Source: Casuarius casuarius
Lineage: Eukaryota > Chordata > Aves > Casuariiformes > Casuariidae
Length of the DNA: 64,000 nucleotides
Reading direction: 5' to 3'
Assembly: GCA_003342895.1 (NCBI GenBank)
Contig: PTFA01000081.1
Span: forward strand, 3,614,434-3,678,433
Positions 48,036 to 59,514 of the stretch are shown here, one piece after another. A program made the position numbers and the translations under genes. How positions within the stretch are numbered: position 1 is the first letter of the stretch; each line of letters opens with the position of its first letter. A model generated the notes under the pieces. The model saw only the letters and a list, made by a program, of their open reading frames with translations, had not been told where the DNA came from and ran no database searches.

Positions 48036-48407
48036 GCGAGTCCTAAAACCTACCTTCTGAATAAGAAACGCTGTTTGTCGGTGAAGATAGATTAACTTGA
48101 AATAGGTACAAGTACCAAAGCCTTTTGAAAGGAATCTGCTGTGCCTCTTGCACCTCCAGAGCTGATAGATCTAAGCATCGCCAATAGGCGCATGCCCCTA
48201 GACAGCACATAAGCTACAGTGTTACTGCCTAGCACAGAGAGTTATGAGGTCCATCCTCCNTTACAGATCTGAGTGAGGAACAGCAGTAACTGTATGTTGC
48301 AGTTCCTGTGGATATAGGTAATCTCAAAGGCAATTTTAAAGAACCACACTGGGAGTAGGGCTGTTGTATTACTCACTGAAGACTTGCATGCCCTTGAAGA
48401 TGGTATG

Positions 48408-48457
48408 GGAATGTATTTCTATTTGGGAAATGTATTTCCATTTGAGAAATACATTCC
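48408..48457. repeat. 13-bp-arm inverted repeat with internal direct repeat
   Basis: GGAATGTATTTCT (48408-48420) and AGAAATACATTCC (48445-48457) are exact reverse complements. The 24-base loop contains GAAATGTATTTCC, a near copy of the left arm, so the segment looks like three copies of one unit, the last inverted. The stem is shorter than usual microRNA precursors, and no target-site duplication or terminal repeat identifies a transposon. Confidence 0.85.
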
Positions 48458-48459
48458 TT

Positions 48460-49540
48460 GCATCAAGTGTCATAGGCCTCCTTGCTTATTTCCTGATTGC
48501 AAGTCTGATAAATTTGTCAAAACATTCATAACCTACAGCATGAAAATCTGAGCCAAACTACCTGCACTCAGTATTTTATTGCATGGAATATTTCAAGTCT
48601 GATTGTTGTCACTGGCACTGAAGACAATAGCTGGGATGTTCTGTTCGGTTTGGGTTGGGAAGGCTTTTTACCCCTTTTGTTGGAAAACCGTTTGCAGGTA
48701 AATGCTTAGACTGGATCATACTCATTTGCAGTTTAAAATATGGGCATATTACTGCGTTTGGCACAATATTTGAACAGAGTAGCAGGTACATTTATCAGAA
48801 GGACTGGGAAACAGGTACTGTAGCGTGGAATGGGTGTTGTAGAGGAGGGTTTAACTTCCCTTGGTTAGTTCCCAACACAAGAGTAGATGGCAAAAAAAAA
48901 AGAAAACAAAAAAAACCCAAACCCCGAAGGCAGCAGAGAATTGCATGTTACATCTCTGTAGGTCTGAGTTAAGAAAGCCCAGCAGAAGCCTATATCCCAG
49001 CACCACTTCTGCAAAGCTGAGAGCCTTTCCCCGTAATAACACATGTAACAACCTTCAGGACTGCTCTGGTGGCAAAAAGGGGTGCCGGTAGTCTGCCCCA
49101 TCAGAGCAAAGTCCACACAGTGGTACGGCTTTTAGCTGCAAAAAGTTCTCTTTACTAGAAATTAAAGCATTTCTCTCCAAAAGGTGAGGAACATGAGGTT
49201 TCCTCAGTTCTGCAACATGCTCCAACTTCCACCTTTATGACGCTCTTTGAGAGAGATTTTTTCCCTTCAAATTCTTTTGAAGTCAGTGCTGGTATCTGTT
49301 ATTACTCACGTAACTAATCCTTGTTTTCCTCACATAGATCCACTGACTCCAAAGAACTTACATTAATTAAGAGTTAATAATATTAAAGAGNTGCTGGCTC
49401 TAGCCTTTAGTTTGTGACTTTTGTAGGAATTCTGAGAGTTGGGAGTTCTCTCAGGGTGCTCGTTAGAAGGCTGCTGGAAACCAAATAACTTCTTTTTGGC
49501 TAGACTGCNCCTTAACTTTGATCTTAATTTCTAACAAAGT
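48460..49540. other. Gene-free stretch with an A-rich run
   Basis: No gene is supported. An A-rich run interrupted by G and C lies at about 48892-48925. The frames 48655-48972 and 48861-49091 (+) and 48851-49116 (-) cross this low-complexity DNA and are not credible. N bases occur at 49391 and 49509. Confidence 0.6.
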
Positions 49541-49548
49541 TTCATGTG

Positions 49549-50040
49549 TCATAATCTGTATGCATAACTACTTTCAAAAAGCTTTTTTTTTCCTACGTGT
49601 ACTTGAAATAGTTTACATGCTAAATGTAAAGAAATCAGAACGGGATGTGAAACAGGAACCCCTGCAGTGGGAGTGAGCGGGATACAGAGGTCATAGCCTT
49701 CAGAAGCACACGCTGTTTGCTGGTGCTTGCTGGGAAGGCAATGGCGTTGTTGCTCCTTCTGCCCAGTTCCTCGCCTGGAGTCCCAGCCCGCGCGGTTGCA
49801 ATAGGCAGAGGAACCAAGTTCAGTCTTGGTGTCACTTAGTGGCTTCTCCTGCAGACTTGGGGCTCTGCCTGTTGCTGCTCCGACCTCCAGCTTTTGCCTG
49901 TTGTTGGAGCCTAGGTCTGACCCAGCGTTTCCTCGCGGTAGGGCTGTAGTCAGGTTTTGGTATCTGAGAAACAGGGAACTGATGTGAACCTGGACTGGGA
50001 GCAGCAGCTTCCCGTAACTGGGCCTTGCCTCTGTTTGCAT
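49549..50040 (-). other. Open antisense frame, not supported as a gene
   Basis: The frame has 163 codons in a locally GC-richer stretch and is overlapped by a second antisense frame (49635-49835). It starts with ATG. No domain, signal peptide or known family is visible. It may simply reflect local composition. Confidence 0.12.
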
Positions 50041-50109
50041 AAGAATTACCTAGAGGAGTAAAAACATTTATGCTNTTTTTGTCTGTAAAGGGCAGAAGCT
50101 AGAGGTTCA

Positions 50110-50395
50110 CTGGGATTTGTCCTGCGGGCATGCAGGCGGCACTGAATGTGCCCCAGAGCCCCCTCCCGCCCTGCGGTTCAGCTCCAGCCCTCCATCACCT
50201 CCCCTTTCCCCTGCCCTCCCCCAGATCCCTCCACTGCCCTTATCTCCCCTTCCCTCCTCTCAGAGAGCCTCCTCCAGAAGCGGACAAGTCGGCAGATCTT
50301 TCAAGAGATGCAGGAAGGGAGCTGGGGGTTATCTGAGTGTGCAGGTTATCTAAGGGCTTGCCCTCAGAAATGGTATCTTTAAGTTATCCCAAGCT
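50110..50395. promoter_or_regulatory. Candidate regulatory patch: C/T-rich tract plus GATA-motif cluster
   Basis: A C-rich pyrimidine stretch (about 50190-50265, with a few purines) contains CCCTCCCC/CCCCTTTCCCC-type words. Around it lie TTATCT at 50240-50245, 50329-50334 and 50346-50351, and TTATCC at 50384-50389; all are GATA-factor motifs read on the minus strand. Four such motifs within 150 bases, next to KLF/SP-like C-rich words and a GGAA word, resemble blood or endothelial enhancers or promoters. Three overlapping sense frames here (50117-50382) are Pro/Ser-rich by composition and I do not regard them as genes. Confidence 0.3.
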
Positions 50396-50399
50396 GGAG

Positions 50400-52680
50400 A
50401 CAAGTAGAGGCTGGGCAGTGCAGTTTGGCAGGGCCAGCTGTCTTGTGGATACGGCTGAAAGATGAGAAGTCTGAAAATAGTGGTAGAATCGCCCTGAAGC
50501 GACTGAGAAACATGGAATGAAAGTTTTTTTTCCCCTCATGTATTTGAGGACTTTGAATTCGCTTCCTCAATTAGGCTCTCTGGAATTCTTCTGACTGCAT
50601 TTGTAGCCCAAAGGGAATTATTTGATACAGGATTCAATACACACTTGGGATTTGATTCTGAGGCGAGACTGCCCTATGACAAACCCACTCCAAAATATAG
50701 TCAGCAAAGTTTTCCTCAGATGCAAACTGTGGGTCTGCTTCCAAGTTGGACTCCTGTCTGCTCATTCCTCAGCAGGGTTTGTCAAAACTTCACAACATTT
50801 AGTCTTGCTTTTCCTTGCGGTGCTGAGTCACTTTCTGATTTGGGTGAGAATTAAAATGTTTGTAACTCTAAATTTTGCTAGCTTCTGTCTGAAATCCTGA
50901 GTGAAAAAAAAAACCATGCAATGTCGATTTACTCAAAAATAAGCTTTCATGACAATTGTTGTGCTCAGTACTTGTGCATGGAACGCTTGCATGCATTTTG
51001 CTTTCTTTGTTGTTTCTGGTCTCTTTATTTATAGCATGAGAATCTAAACTGTAGCGCAATTAGGTGGAGAAGAAGCGTGACCAAAGCAAAACAGAAGGTT
51101 TATTGGTCTTAAAGAGCTGCTTCAATCTAGAAGGTGACTCTTCTGAAATGGCAACATGGCATCATGCTCGCTGCTGAGTTTTCTGTCTGGCCTGTAACTG
51201 AGCACAAGATTTGTATGTCAACCTGAGCTCTTTTTTGGCTTCTGTATAATGCAGTGTTTGGGATGGCTGTGCAAGGTATAGGCACTTCTTCAAGGACTTA
51301 AGATTTTAGCTCTGTAGTCCCCTATTTCTGTCCCTGTTCAGCCCAGTCAGGCTGGCAGCTAGCACACAGACAGTGGCTGTAACAGAACCGTATCCATGGA
51401 AGCTGTGATTCCAGTGGAGATGTTTAACGCACTTCTCTCTGAGCAAAAGATGCTCGTCTCAAGCATGCATAACTTAGATCCCCTGGAGTCCCAGATGCAC
51501 GTGCAGTTACAGGAGAGCTGACTCTGGGGGATGCGCTGGGGAGCTTTGAACGTCAAACGTCAGTCACCGTGACTTGAGCTAAAGAGCTAGGCAGCTTCAG
51601 CGGCAGCAGAACTAGCGTCATGGGTAGAGCAGGACGCAGGACGCACTGGGCCATACACACTGACTACTGGCTTGTATATGCACCACAAAGATTTTGCAGG
51701 GTACCGGGGATTGCACAGACGTAACCAAGGCCGTAATTTTACGGATTATACTCCTGCACACAGAGGATAATTTAGTTTGCAGAATTCTTTATTGGTGATG
51801 AAACATAAGCCAGAAAGAACACTGTTTGGTTTTCTGATGTCAGTGTGAGTTGGCAGAGTTGGCAATCAGAAAAATTATCCTTCAATTATAGGCTAAACAA
51901 GCTTAAAAGAAGTCATTGAGACATAGTTAGCATGGAACCTCGTATTGCTGTTATTGTATTTACTTCTCAGAAGAAAGCCATGCTTAAAAGTCCATAAGCT
52001 GTTCACTCTCCTCCCTCCTCTGTTGAAAAATTAGTCTCTGTCACATGTAAGAGCTGTAAAAGTAACAGGAACAAAACATGTAGGTGTTCCGAATAGAGCA
52101 TTAAACGACACACTATTTGTTAAGCACATCAAGTTCTGGACAAATTCATACTGTAGCTTTTCTGCTCCACGTGCTCAGGTGCTAAAGAATATTGCAGAAT
52201 TTCCAGCAGTAAGCATTTTATTTTTGCCTGAAGTCAAATTGTAACTCAGAATGAAAATGCCACTGAGACATGGGCTATAGTGAGAAAGGTGACAGTGTCC
52301 AAGTGAGATTCAATGGCCACTGTTACCCATCACCCTGTAATTAGAAGGGGTTTTTGTTGGGGATGCATGAGCCAGTGCAGCCTCTGCAGAGCTAGGAGGA
52401 ATAACAAGAATTAAACTCCACTTTGCTCAGAAAGGACAGTAGTTGTTAAGCCACTAATTGAAAAACGTTACATTCGGTGGTTCTTCATTGAAAGGGCAGT
52501 ATTATTGACAGAGAAGCATTTCATGGTAAGGATTCTGTTTCCCCAAACATTAAAATCTAATAGAAACAGGCTTTTTCAATTTTTATTCTTTTCTTCTTCT
52601 ATGTAATCTTTCTAATTAACTTCTTTCTGACTTTTCTGTGATATGATAATGACTTGATAAATAAAAGGTTAAATATTAAA
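50400..52680. other. Gene-free stretch
   Basis: No gene or confident repeat is supported. Frames at 50622-50900 and 50645-50854 (+) overlap in different phases. No N occurs between 50076 and 52700. Confidence 0.6.
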
Positions 52681-52685
52681 TGTCA

Positions 52686-52722
52686 TACACACACACACAC
52701 NTACATACGTACATATANATAA
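52686..52722. repeat. CA/TACA microsatellite
   Basis: About eight CA units are followed by an N (52701) and TACATACGTACATATA-type units with another N at 52718. The N bases may mark length or base polymorphism at the repeat. Confidence 0.9.
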
Positions 52723-52724
52723 AA

Positions 52725-52925
52725 CAGGGCAGTAGTTCTGGCTGTGGCCGATGCCATCCACAGACACATCCAGGAGGAAGCATCCAGCTCCTTAGGCACT
52801 ATTCACACACCAGGGAAGTTTGGCAGCCTCTGGTCTCAGGGTTGGAGGCACCCACTAGCATTTTACTTTGTACGCACTCCCCCAGGTTTGAGTNTGCCTA
52901 CCTTCTCTGTAGTTTTTAAAATGCC
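52725..52925. other. Gene-free stretch
   Basis: Two overlapping sense frames (52680-52919 and 52744-52935) run through the microsatellite and are not credible. Nothing else is visible. Confidence 0.6.
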
Positions 52926-52926
52926 A

Positions 52927-53403
52927 TTACTCTGAATGACTCATCACCCACACAGGGAGGGAGGAATTCAAATCAGATGGGAAGCAAAAGCTCTCTCCGC
53001 TGGGAACAGGAGCATGCAGGGCTTCTGGCAATGGGAGAAGTGGTGGAGGAAATAAAACCTCTGGTGAGGAGAATGGGGTTCGTAGTCTGGAGGCGCGCTG
53101 GTTTAGGGGAATGAGGCCACGATATGGGAGCATCAGAGACATTAGCCATGGGGAAAAGGAAAATGGAAGTACCTCAAGCCCTAGCCATAGGAACAAGAAT
53201 GGAGGATCCCATCCCAGTGAGGGGAGGGAATGAGGCGGGATGCAGAGCCAGAGTATAAGAGGGGAAGAAGCTACGGCAGCCCCTCGACTGCAGCAGCACG
53301 GGAGGTAGTTTGGGGTTAGTTTTGGGGGTGGATAGAGGATACAGAAATTCCAGCTGTATTCAACTATCTNAGCCTCTGGGAGCAGTAACATGAGATTCCC
53401 CAT
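52927..53403. other. Purine-rich (+) block with a long antisense frame
   Basis: The plus strand is G/A-rich, with many GGGAA, GGAGG and AGGGG words. The complementary strand is open for 158 codons (53403 to 52927), rich in Pro, Leu and Ser. This bias follows directly from pyrimidine-rich codons. No domain is recognised and an N lies at 53371. I interpret it as non-coding, but it is the most coherent of the purine-rich blocks. Confidence 0.4.
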
Positions 53404-53409
53404 GGAGTC

Positions 53410-54375
53410 TATTAATATGTATCAGTATTACCAAGCTAAAAACTGGCATAGTATCTGATCAAAGTTGTTTGGAATTTTATTTTGTGGGAAGAGTTTTCTT
53501 TTCACTCCAGTTCAGCCAAGACCAAATTTTTCTATACTGGAGTTTACCTTGTAAGAAAATTTTCACATGTTACCCAAGTATTATTGAACAAATACACGCA
53601 GAGAAAGTACAATTTTTATATTGTTCTTTCCTAAGATACATTTTTTTTTTGATGTTTCCTCTCAACAGTCTGGCTTTTCCCCTGCGAATCCTAAGCTTGT
53701 CTATTTGAGGTAACATTTGTCTTTCTGGTTCATATCCAAAACTAATATCCATGTCTGGAAGAGATGATGCACTTCTGGTCGTATNCGTGTGAGCTTCAGC
53801 GATGGTATTAGCAGTGCCAGCACCCCTAGCTGTTGCTGGACACTGTTTTCNTTCATCACAGGAGGTAGGTAGCAGCGGTAGGAACCGCTGGTGGTACCTG
53901 GCACGCGTCACCCCTGTGACGTGATCTTTGGTTGCATTAGCTGTACAGCTGAGAAGCCGAAAGCAAGAGGCTAAGGGGATGTGCGACAGGAGAAGATCAA
54001 GGAAAAGTAACCGTGCTTGTGCAGTTGGTTGAGGGTGTTCTCATTATAGAGCTCCATAACATTTTTAACTGATACTTTGCCACATCACTTTCACTGTGAA
54101 CTGAGTTATTGCCTCTTACTGCTTGCCTTCATTACACCTCAGTTACAGGGTATATTTTTTACCCCATCACATTTTGGATTTGATTCTAAACAACGCTCAC
54201 TAGAGAGGGAGCGCCTGGAGCTGGCCACGGGTACAAAGCTGTCATGACATGATCCTTCATAGAAGCTAGAGATAAAATTGCCCATCTTCCATTTTAACAT
54301 ATAAGCATTACCACACTTGTTTACCTCAAATATCCACAAATTGAAGCTGGGCTTTTGTAAGATGTTTTAAAGATG
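53410..54375. other. Gene-free stretch
   Basis: Nothing supported. A T10 run lies near 53640. The antisense frames at 53570-53911 and 53701-53904 overlap and contain N bases (53785, 53851). Confidence 0.6.
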
Positions 54376-54381
54376 CTTATT

Positions 54382-54397
54382 AAAAAAAAAAAAAAAA
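54382..54397. repeat. Poly(A) tract of 16
   Basis: An uninterrupted A16 run with no recognisable retroposed body or flanking duplication. Confidence 0.9.
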
Positions 54398-54641
54398 GGA
54401 TTTAGAGTATGCCTCGTTTGCCTTCTTGTTTCTAAGTCTTGAGAATGCAGATGGGTCACACTTTCAGGCTTCTTCATGTAATCAGGGTTTAAGAAAAAAA
54501 TGTTAGACATAATTATATCCCTCCNGAAGCTGGATCTCATCCAACTTGCAGTAAAAATCAGTTAAGAAGACTGTACCAGCCTGAAAAAGTCCAAAGAAGA
54601 AATATCGCACATTTGTAAAGTACCTCACTTGTGCTAGTTTC

Positions 54642-54671
54642 TATTTATTTATTTATTTACATATTTATTTA
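54642..54671. repeat. (TTTA)n low-complexity repeat
   Basis: About seven TTTA/ATTT units, interrupted once by ACATA. It is simple sequence and a possible length polymorphism. Confidence 0.85.
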
Positions 54672-54674
54672 CTG

Positions 54675-56075
54675 CAGAGGTCCTTTTTACCAGGTATTTT
54701 ATATAGAAAAAATTGAAATGTGGCCATTCCTAAAAGTGAGAGTGACGATTCGATAGCTTCTGATTGCTAAATTTAGACAGATTTACCATCTTTTAAATAC
54801 CACTGTTTTAGGAAGGAGGAGATTAAAGTGGAAATCATCAGGCAGGGAAACTGGAAGCCAGCCAAAATGTTAGAAAATGTAGTCTTCTGAACTGAAGTGC
54901 GTCTCCTCCTGCCTCTGGTGCGGTGGGAGCCCCGACAGAGCTGTCCATACTGTTCAGATACCAAGGAACTTTTCCCATCTCTAACCGTCCCTATTTCTCG
55001 ATATCTTTCCTTTCTGAAAATGTTCAGAATTCTTCTTGAGTGTATTTCCTGTGTTTCCAGATAACACATGAAAAGAAGCACTTGATATTTTTTTTTACTG
55101 GTTGTTGGGGAAGTCTTTTCTTTTCCCCCCTCTCCCGTTCACATGATTATCAGAAGTCGCAGAGCAGATAGGTAAGCACTAAAAACAAAACGAGAAGAGC
55201 AAGCCATCTGGTGTGTGGAGGAGGGCCGACTCCTACAGCTCTGATCTCAGCACTAACGTACAGCATCTGTGCGGGATTGGGGATGGCAGCAATGTTGATG
55301 TGTAGCACAATTAGCCAAGCGAAGATCTGGCACTTACGCACCTTGGGGGATGAAACACCTGATACACAGGCAGCTTTCCATAGCGGCCGAAGGAGCAGAA
55401 GTGCCCCCAGAGCAGCAGGAAAGGGCCTGGGGACCCACAACTCTCATCCAGGATTCTTGCTGGAAAGCATTGTCCATGGGCAAGCAAGGCTTGCTCCGTA
55501 GCCATGCTTGAAGCATTGTTGCATTTGTTCTCCAGGAGCTGAGAAAGTGTCTGAACAAAGTCATAAATGTTTTCTCGGCCCAAGCATGTTTCAGCCGCCT
55601 TCCTCAACTAACCCCATGGGAACAGTGTTCCCTAATGGGCCAAGTGGAGGCCAAGAAGNTCCTGATTTTAGGCCTCTTTGCTAGCTTCTTCAGGCTGTGT
55701 CTGTGCTAGGGAAGGTGGGTTCCCAGTGTTAGCTTCCTNGAATGCTGGAAGTCCTGGAGATGGAAGAGCCACAACCAGCGCCGTTCCATGCTCTGCTTTT
55801 CCATGCCTTCGCACTGCCAACTTCGGGATTAGCTTTCTCGCTCCTTGCACACACACCAGCCAAAACCCATTGAGCTTCTGAAAAAGAATACTTCTTTTGC
55901 TGTCTGGTTTTGGGTTGGATTCAGCCCTCACTCAGAGCTACTGCTGAGAGAAGCCTTTTCTTTATGGGAGTGAAACTGGTGATTTCTGAGGTGGGGATAA
56001 GATAAATTGTCAGCTTTCATGGAGCCAGCAATAAAACCATGAGTGCACATCAAGCTGTTAGGCAGTGACACCCTA
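54675..56075. other. Gene-free stretch
   Basis: No gene is supported. Overlapping frames at 55150-55607 on both strands occupy a slightly GC-richer part. A pyrimidine-rich acceptor near 55152 and a donor (ATAG|GTAAGC near 55170) lie only 18 bases apart, which I judge too weak for a microexon call. N bases occur at 55659 and 55739. Confidence 0.55.
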
Positions 56076-56079
56076 TTCT

Positions 56080-56230
56080 GCACAAAGTCTTTTACCTCCT
56101 GTTTTACTTCCCCTTGTTAGTGGGAATAATGGTATTACCTAAGGATACTCCTGAAGGCTTAATTAATTCATATTTACAGCAAGCTTCAAAGACATAAATT
56201 GCTACAGACTTGCAAAGTATTATTATTATC
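56080..56230 (+). repeat. MIR SINE 3' half, clearest copy in the window
   Basis: CTCCTGTTTTACTTCCCCTT is followed by GTGGGAATAATGGTATTACC, AAGGATACTCCTGAAGGCTT, AATTAATTCATATTTACAGC and finally CTTGCAAAGTATTATTATTA. This is the order of the MIR consensus from CTCAGTTTCCTC through GGGATAATAATACCTACC and TGTGAGGATTAAATGAG to the terminal AAGTGCTTTGNAAGTATTATTATT. Direction is plus. It is an inactive fossil. Confidence 0.7.
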
Positions 56231-56234
56231 AACC

Positions 56235-57315
56235 ACTTTGGAAAGATGCTCCAGGTTTCTGTGGGATTTAAAGCAAAGTTGAAAATTAAGCTGTTTATTC
56301 CATAATGCAGTCAAAAATGAAGTTTCTATAGAAACTACCACTTTAGAGGTATTTACATTTCTCTACTATGAAGCTTCTTCAGAAAGAGCTTTCCCATAAA
56401 TAGCATATAGTAGTTGTTGTTACATGTGGTATAATAAGATAATATTTACAAAAGGCTGAGTATGTTCTGAATATTATTATTGAGTTGCTATAAAAAACAT
56501 GGAGCCATTTAATATATTGTCATATTTATAGTAACAACCGATATCTAACAGCAAAGAGACCTGAATCTCCCCATAGGAACAAACAGATAATTATGTGTAA
56601 AAGTAATGTGCAAAAATTCCTTCCTGCCTTCTGTGGTGATGAATCTGAAAAAGGAGATTAAATCTAGTATCTCTGGCACAGTCAATTCTTTAAAAGCTCA
56701 TTTCTGAGTAAGGTAACAAGAAAAATGCTCACATTTCTATGCTTTAGATGGGGTGCTGCCCATGTATGCATGTATGCATAGTTGCAAGTCAGACATTTGT
56801 TACTGGAACTTAGCTTTGCAATTTCCTTGAGATCTCCAGATTAAATGCACCACTTAAGTCTATTGCTCCATAGTTATCTATTAGTGCTAATCATATAAAT
56901 AGAATAAAACAAATATAAATAGTTTTTGCTATGTTTGAGATGGAGAGGAGGGGGGAAGTAGATTTGGAAGCACTGATGAGCAATGAATTGTGTAAATGTA
57001 TCCCTGTTTGCATCCTGTGTCCATCCTTTTCAAAGAATGGATTAAGGACTCAGCATTGCAAGAGGTTTAGCACTTCATTTCTTGTAAGCAGGCCCACAGT
57101 GATAAATGAGATTACAACCCACAGAAAGCACAACACCTGCCAGTGTTTGCAAGTCAAACTGAAGTTTATAGAGAATTTGGGTTGCTAATGTGGTATAGAG
57201 TAGAAATGTTCTGAAACTCCCCATGGTAGAACGTCTGGGTCTTGGTTCCTACTTACCACGTTCTTGCTCCTGTAGATCACAGTGATTAGAATGTGAAAGA
57301 GAAGAATTTGGTNCT
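56235..57315. other. Gene-free AT-rich stretch
   Basis: No gene is supported. A small ATGTATGC tandem lies near 56763-56779. The sense frame at 56931-57188 starts at ATG (85 codons) but is unrecognisable. Confidence 0.6.
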
Positions 57316-57329
57316 GGATTAGGAGAAAG

Positions 57330-57540
57330 GACCACCCAGTCCAGTGTCCTGTCTCTGTGGGGATCAGTCATCGTTAATACTTAGGGAAAGAAGATAAGAA
57401 GTCATGGATTCAGTGTTTCTTCTGGACAGTCAGCCTTTTTCAGGACGTGTTGGGCTGGAGGTTGCATCCANCCTATTATGTTTTATAGCCACTGATGGAG
57501 CTAGGCCTCCATGCGTATGATCTTACCTAAAGATTGATCA
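57330..57540. repeat. Old sauropsid interspersed repeat (CCAGTGTCCTGTCTC type)
   Basis: GACCACCCAGTCCAGTGTCC and TGTCTCTGTGGGGATCAG open the element. GGAGGTTGCATCC, TTATGTTTTATAGCCACTGATGG (read as TTATGTTTTATAGCC, ACTGATGG) and AGCTAGGCCTCCATG follow. I recall this succession, ending in ATAGCCATTGATGGACCTNTCCTCCATGAACTT, from a repeat common in turtles and also present in birds and crocodilians. I cannot give a firm family name. An N lies at 57471. Confidence 0.55.
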
Positions 57541-57544
57541 AAGA

Positions 57545-58790
57545 AATAGTAGTCAAGCAAGAAGCAGGGAGGTACCTAGTACCGAGCACATCCCAGCTTC
57601 AGAAGAAAAGCAGTTTCCCCATGTAGTTTTCTTTAAAAACACACCTAAGAGATTCAGATGTTTAGAAATCATTGATGTCCTCTTTGTCACTTGGGCACTT
57701 TGAAAAATGTTGGCCAAAGCCTTTAATTTAGTACCAGTGAAGCTCTATGCTCCAGACATAAATTAATCACTTCATTGATAAATAATGGCTGAAGTGGTTC
57801 TTGGTACTGAAACATCTTACAATGGCTGCTGCAGGTGCATCAGTAAAAAAATCCTTNGAGGTACAACTATAAGCATTTCAAGGTGATAGTTTAGTCAATT
57901 AACTGACAAATGCAAACCCCAAATAATAGCTAATAATAGTCAATAATAAAGGAAGGGCCAAGCTGCCATTTTCTAAATCTGATCTGCTCTCTGAGAAGTG
58001 ACTGAATTACAAGCCCTTAACAATGAATGTGGCATATCAGTGCTGTCTTGACCCAGTTACNGGATCATGGTGTCTCTCCCATGCCTTTGTTTTGCTGTTT
58101 TGGTTGCCCAGTACTTCCCAGAAGCCTTGCATACAGGACATAATAACATAGATGCTGGCCTGGTAGCAAATTGTGCAGTCTTTTGTTTCAAACACACAGC
58201 ATGCACCCAGACTCGCTCATAAAATATCCATAGCAAAATCATGTGATGCCTGTCTCTCTTATACATTTTTAAGAGCTGTGCCCTAAATCCATTAAAGGAC
58301 TGTGAGGCATGAATAGAGAAGAATAATCCCTTCTGCCATATGGGTGAGAAAGAAGTTGGGATCAAGTAGCTGTACATACCAAATGTGCCCTGTGCATTTG
58401 GTCACTCCCAGGCTTCTGCTGTAGGGACACAGTACCCCTTACAGTGCTGCTCTTTTGTCTGAATTGCTGAAAAGTATTTTGCAACTTAGAACAGAGGGAC
58501 TTTNCAAAAGAATTGAAGCTAGCGTAAAGAAAAGTCAGAAAAATAGACCCNTACAAAAGTCAGAAGACAGGATAATGTGTCCGAATCAAATGTACTTTCT
58601 GATTTCAGGACAATTAAGTGGAGTGAAATGTGTGTTATGATAAAAGCAATTACTTTTGCGTTATGAGGCGGCTGCTGTTATTTTAGAAGTGAACCTTGGA
58701 AATCCAATTTTAAACACTGGAAAAAAATAGCCTTGGTTCTTTCACCCTTAGGAGAGATGCTGGGAGCCTAATGACATCTCGAGTAACCTA
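57545..58790. other. Gene-free stretch
   Basis: No gene is supported. Antisense frames at 58057-58377 and 58362-58556 contain N bases (58061, 58504, 58551) and are unrecognisable. Confidence 0.6.
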
Positions 58791-58794
58791 GGTC

Positions 58795-58980
58795 GATGTT
58801 CAAAGGAGGAGAAGGGAATTAGCTACTCAAATTGGAAGGGAATTGGGTGTCTGCTTCCCTTAGGCTCTTTGTAGAATTACATGTGACAGCTCTTGCCAGG
58901 AGTCCTCTCATTTCTGTAGAGCTGTAATGCCTTTAATTCAGAAAACTTAGGCTCCACCTAAGTCTAGGAGCCACAAACTT
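58795..58980. repeat. TTAGGCTCCTTTG-type old repeat copy
   Basis: TGTTCAAAGGAGGAGAAGGG precedes AATTAGCTACTCAAATTGGA. AAGGGAATTGGGTGTCTGC and CTTCCCTTAGGCTCTTTG then mirror the first words, so the segment is a diverged fold-back: TTCAAAGGAGNNNAAGGGA is opposed by CCCTTAGGCTCTTTG. ACTTAGGCTCCACCTAAGTC near 58947 adds a second unit. It is the same repeat style as at 36.8 and 17.0 kb. Confidence 0.5.
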
Positions 58981-58984
58981 CCTT

Positions 58985-59465
58985 TTCCTATTCNATGTCT
59001 TACATCTTGGTATCACTTGCAGATGTGCTCAGAGGTGCATTTTACCCCTTAGCCATGTGCAGGAAAACCAGCAGAATTTAGGCTGTAGAAATGGTGTTTT
59101 AAGCCACTGGTATGACTCCCACAGAAACCGGTAGGGGACTGGGAGGGGACGGAGGCNTTGAGCTTACTGCGTTCCTCTGTCACGGCCCAGGCAGCGTAGG
59201 CTCCCTTGCGTTCTCCAGGGCCGTCTGCCTCAGGTGGTGTGCGCCACTGTCCTGAGGCAAGTTACAGGAAAAGATGTGTTTATTGTAAGAGGTTACAGTC
59301 GTAAGGCTAAATGCAAATTTTCTCAATTCAACAGGCNTGCGCTCTGACTTAACACTGTCCCACTCAACCACCACCACGGGTGAATTCCTTTGCAAGTTAG
59401 AAACTCCCAAGAAAGGCACCACAGCATTAGCTGTGCAGAGAGGTAAAGCTGGGCCCAGAAAATCA
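58985..59465. other. Gene-free stretch
   Basis: Nothing supported. The antisense frame at 59180-59422 contains an N at 59337. N bases also occur at 58995 and 59157. Confidence 0.6.
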
Positions 59466-59467
59466 AG

Positions 59468-59488
59468 GATGAATTTGTCAAATTCATC
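59468..59488. repeat. Near-perfect 21-bp palindrome
   Basis: GATGAATTTG and CAAATTCATC are exact reverse complements separated by a single T. The copy lies just upstream of a TTAGGCTCCTAAG-type repeat fragment and may be part of it. Confidence 0.85.
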
Positions 59489-59514
59489 AAAGTCCCATGT
59501 TCAAAAAGTGGCTC

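Noticed and set aside
55120..55176. 18-nt microexon between a pyrimidine-rich acceptor and a GTAAGC donor
   Set aside because: The signals are short and no adjoining exons are identifiable, so nothing distinguishes it from chance.
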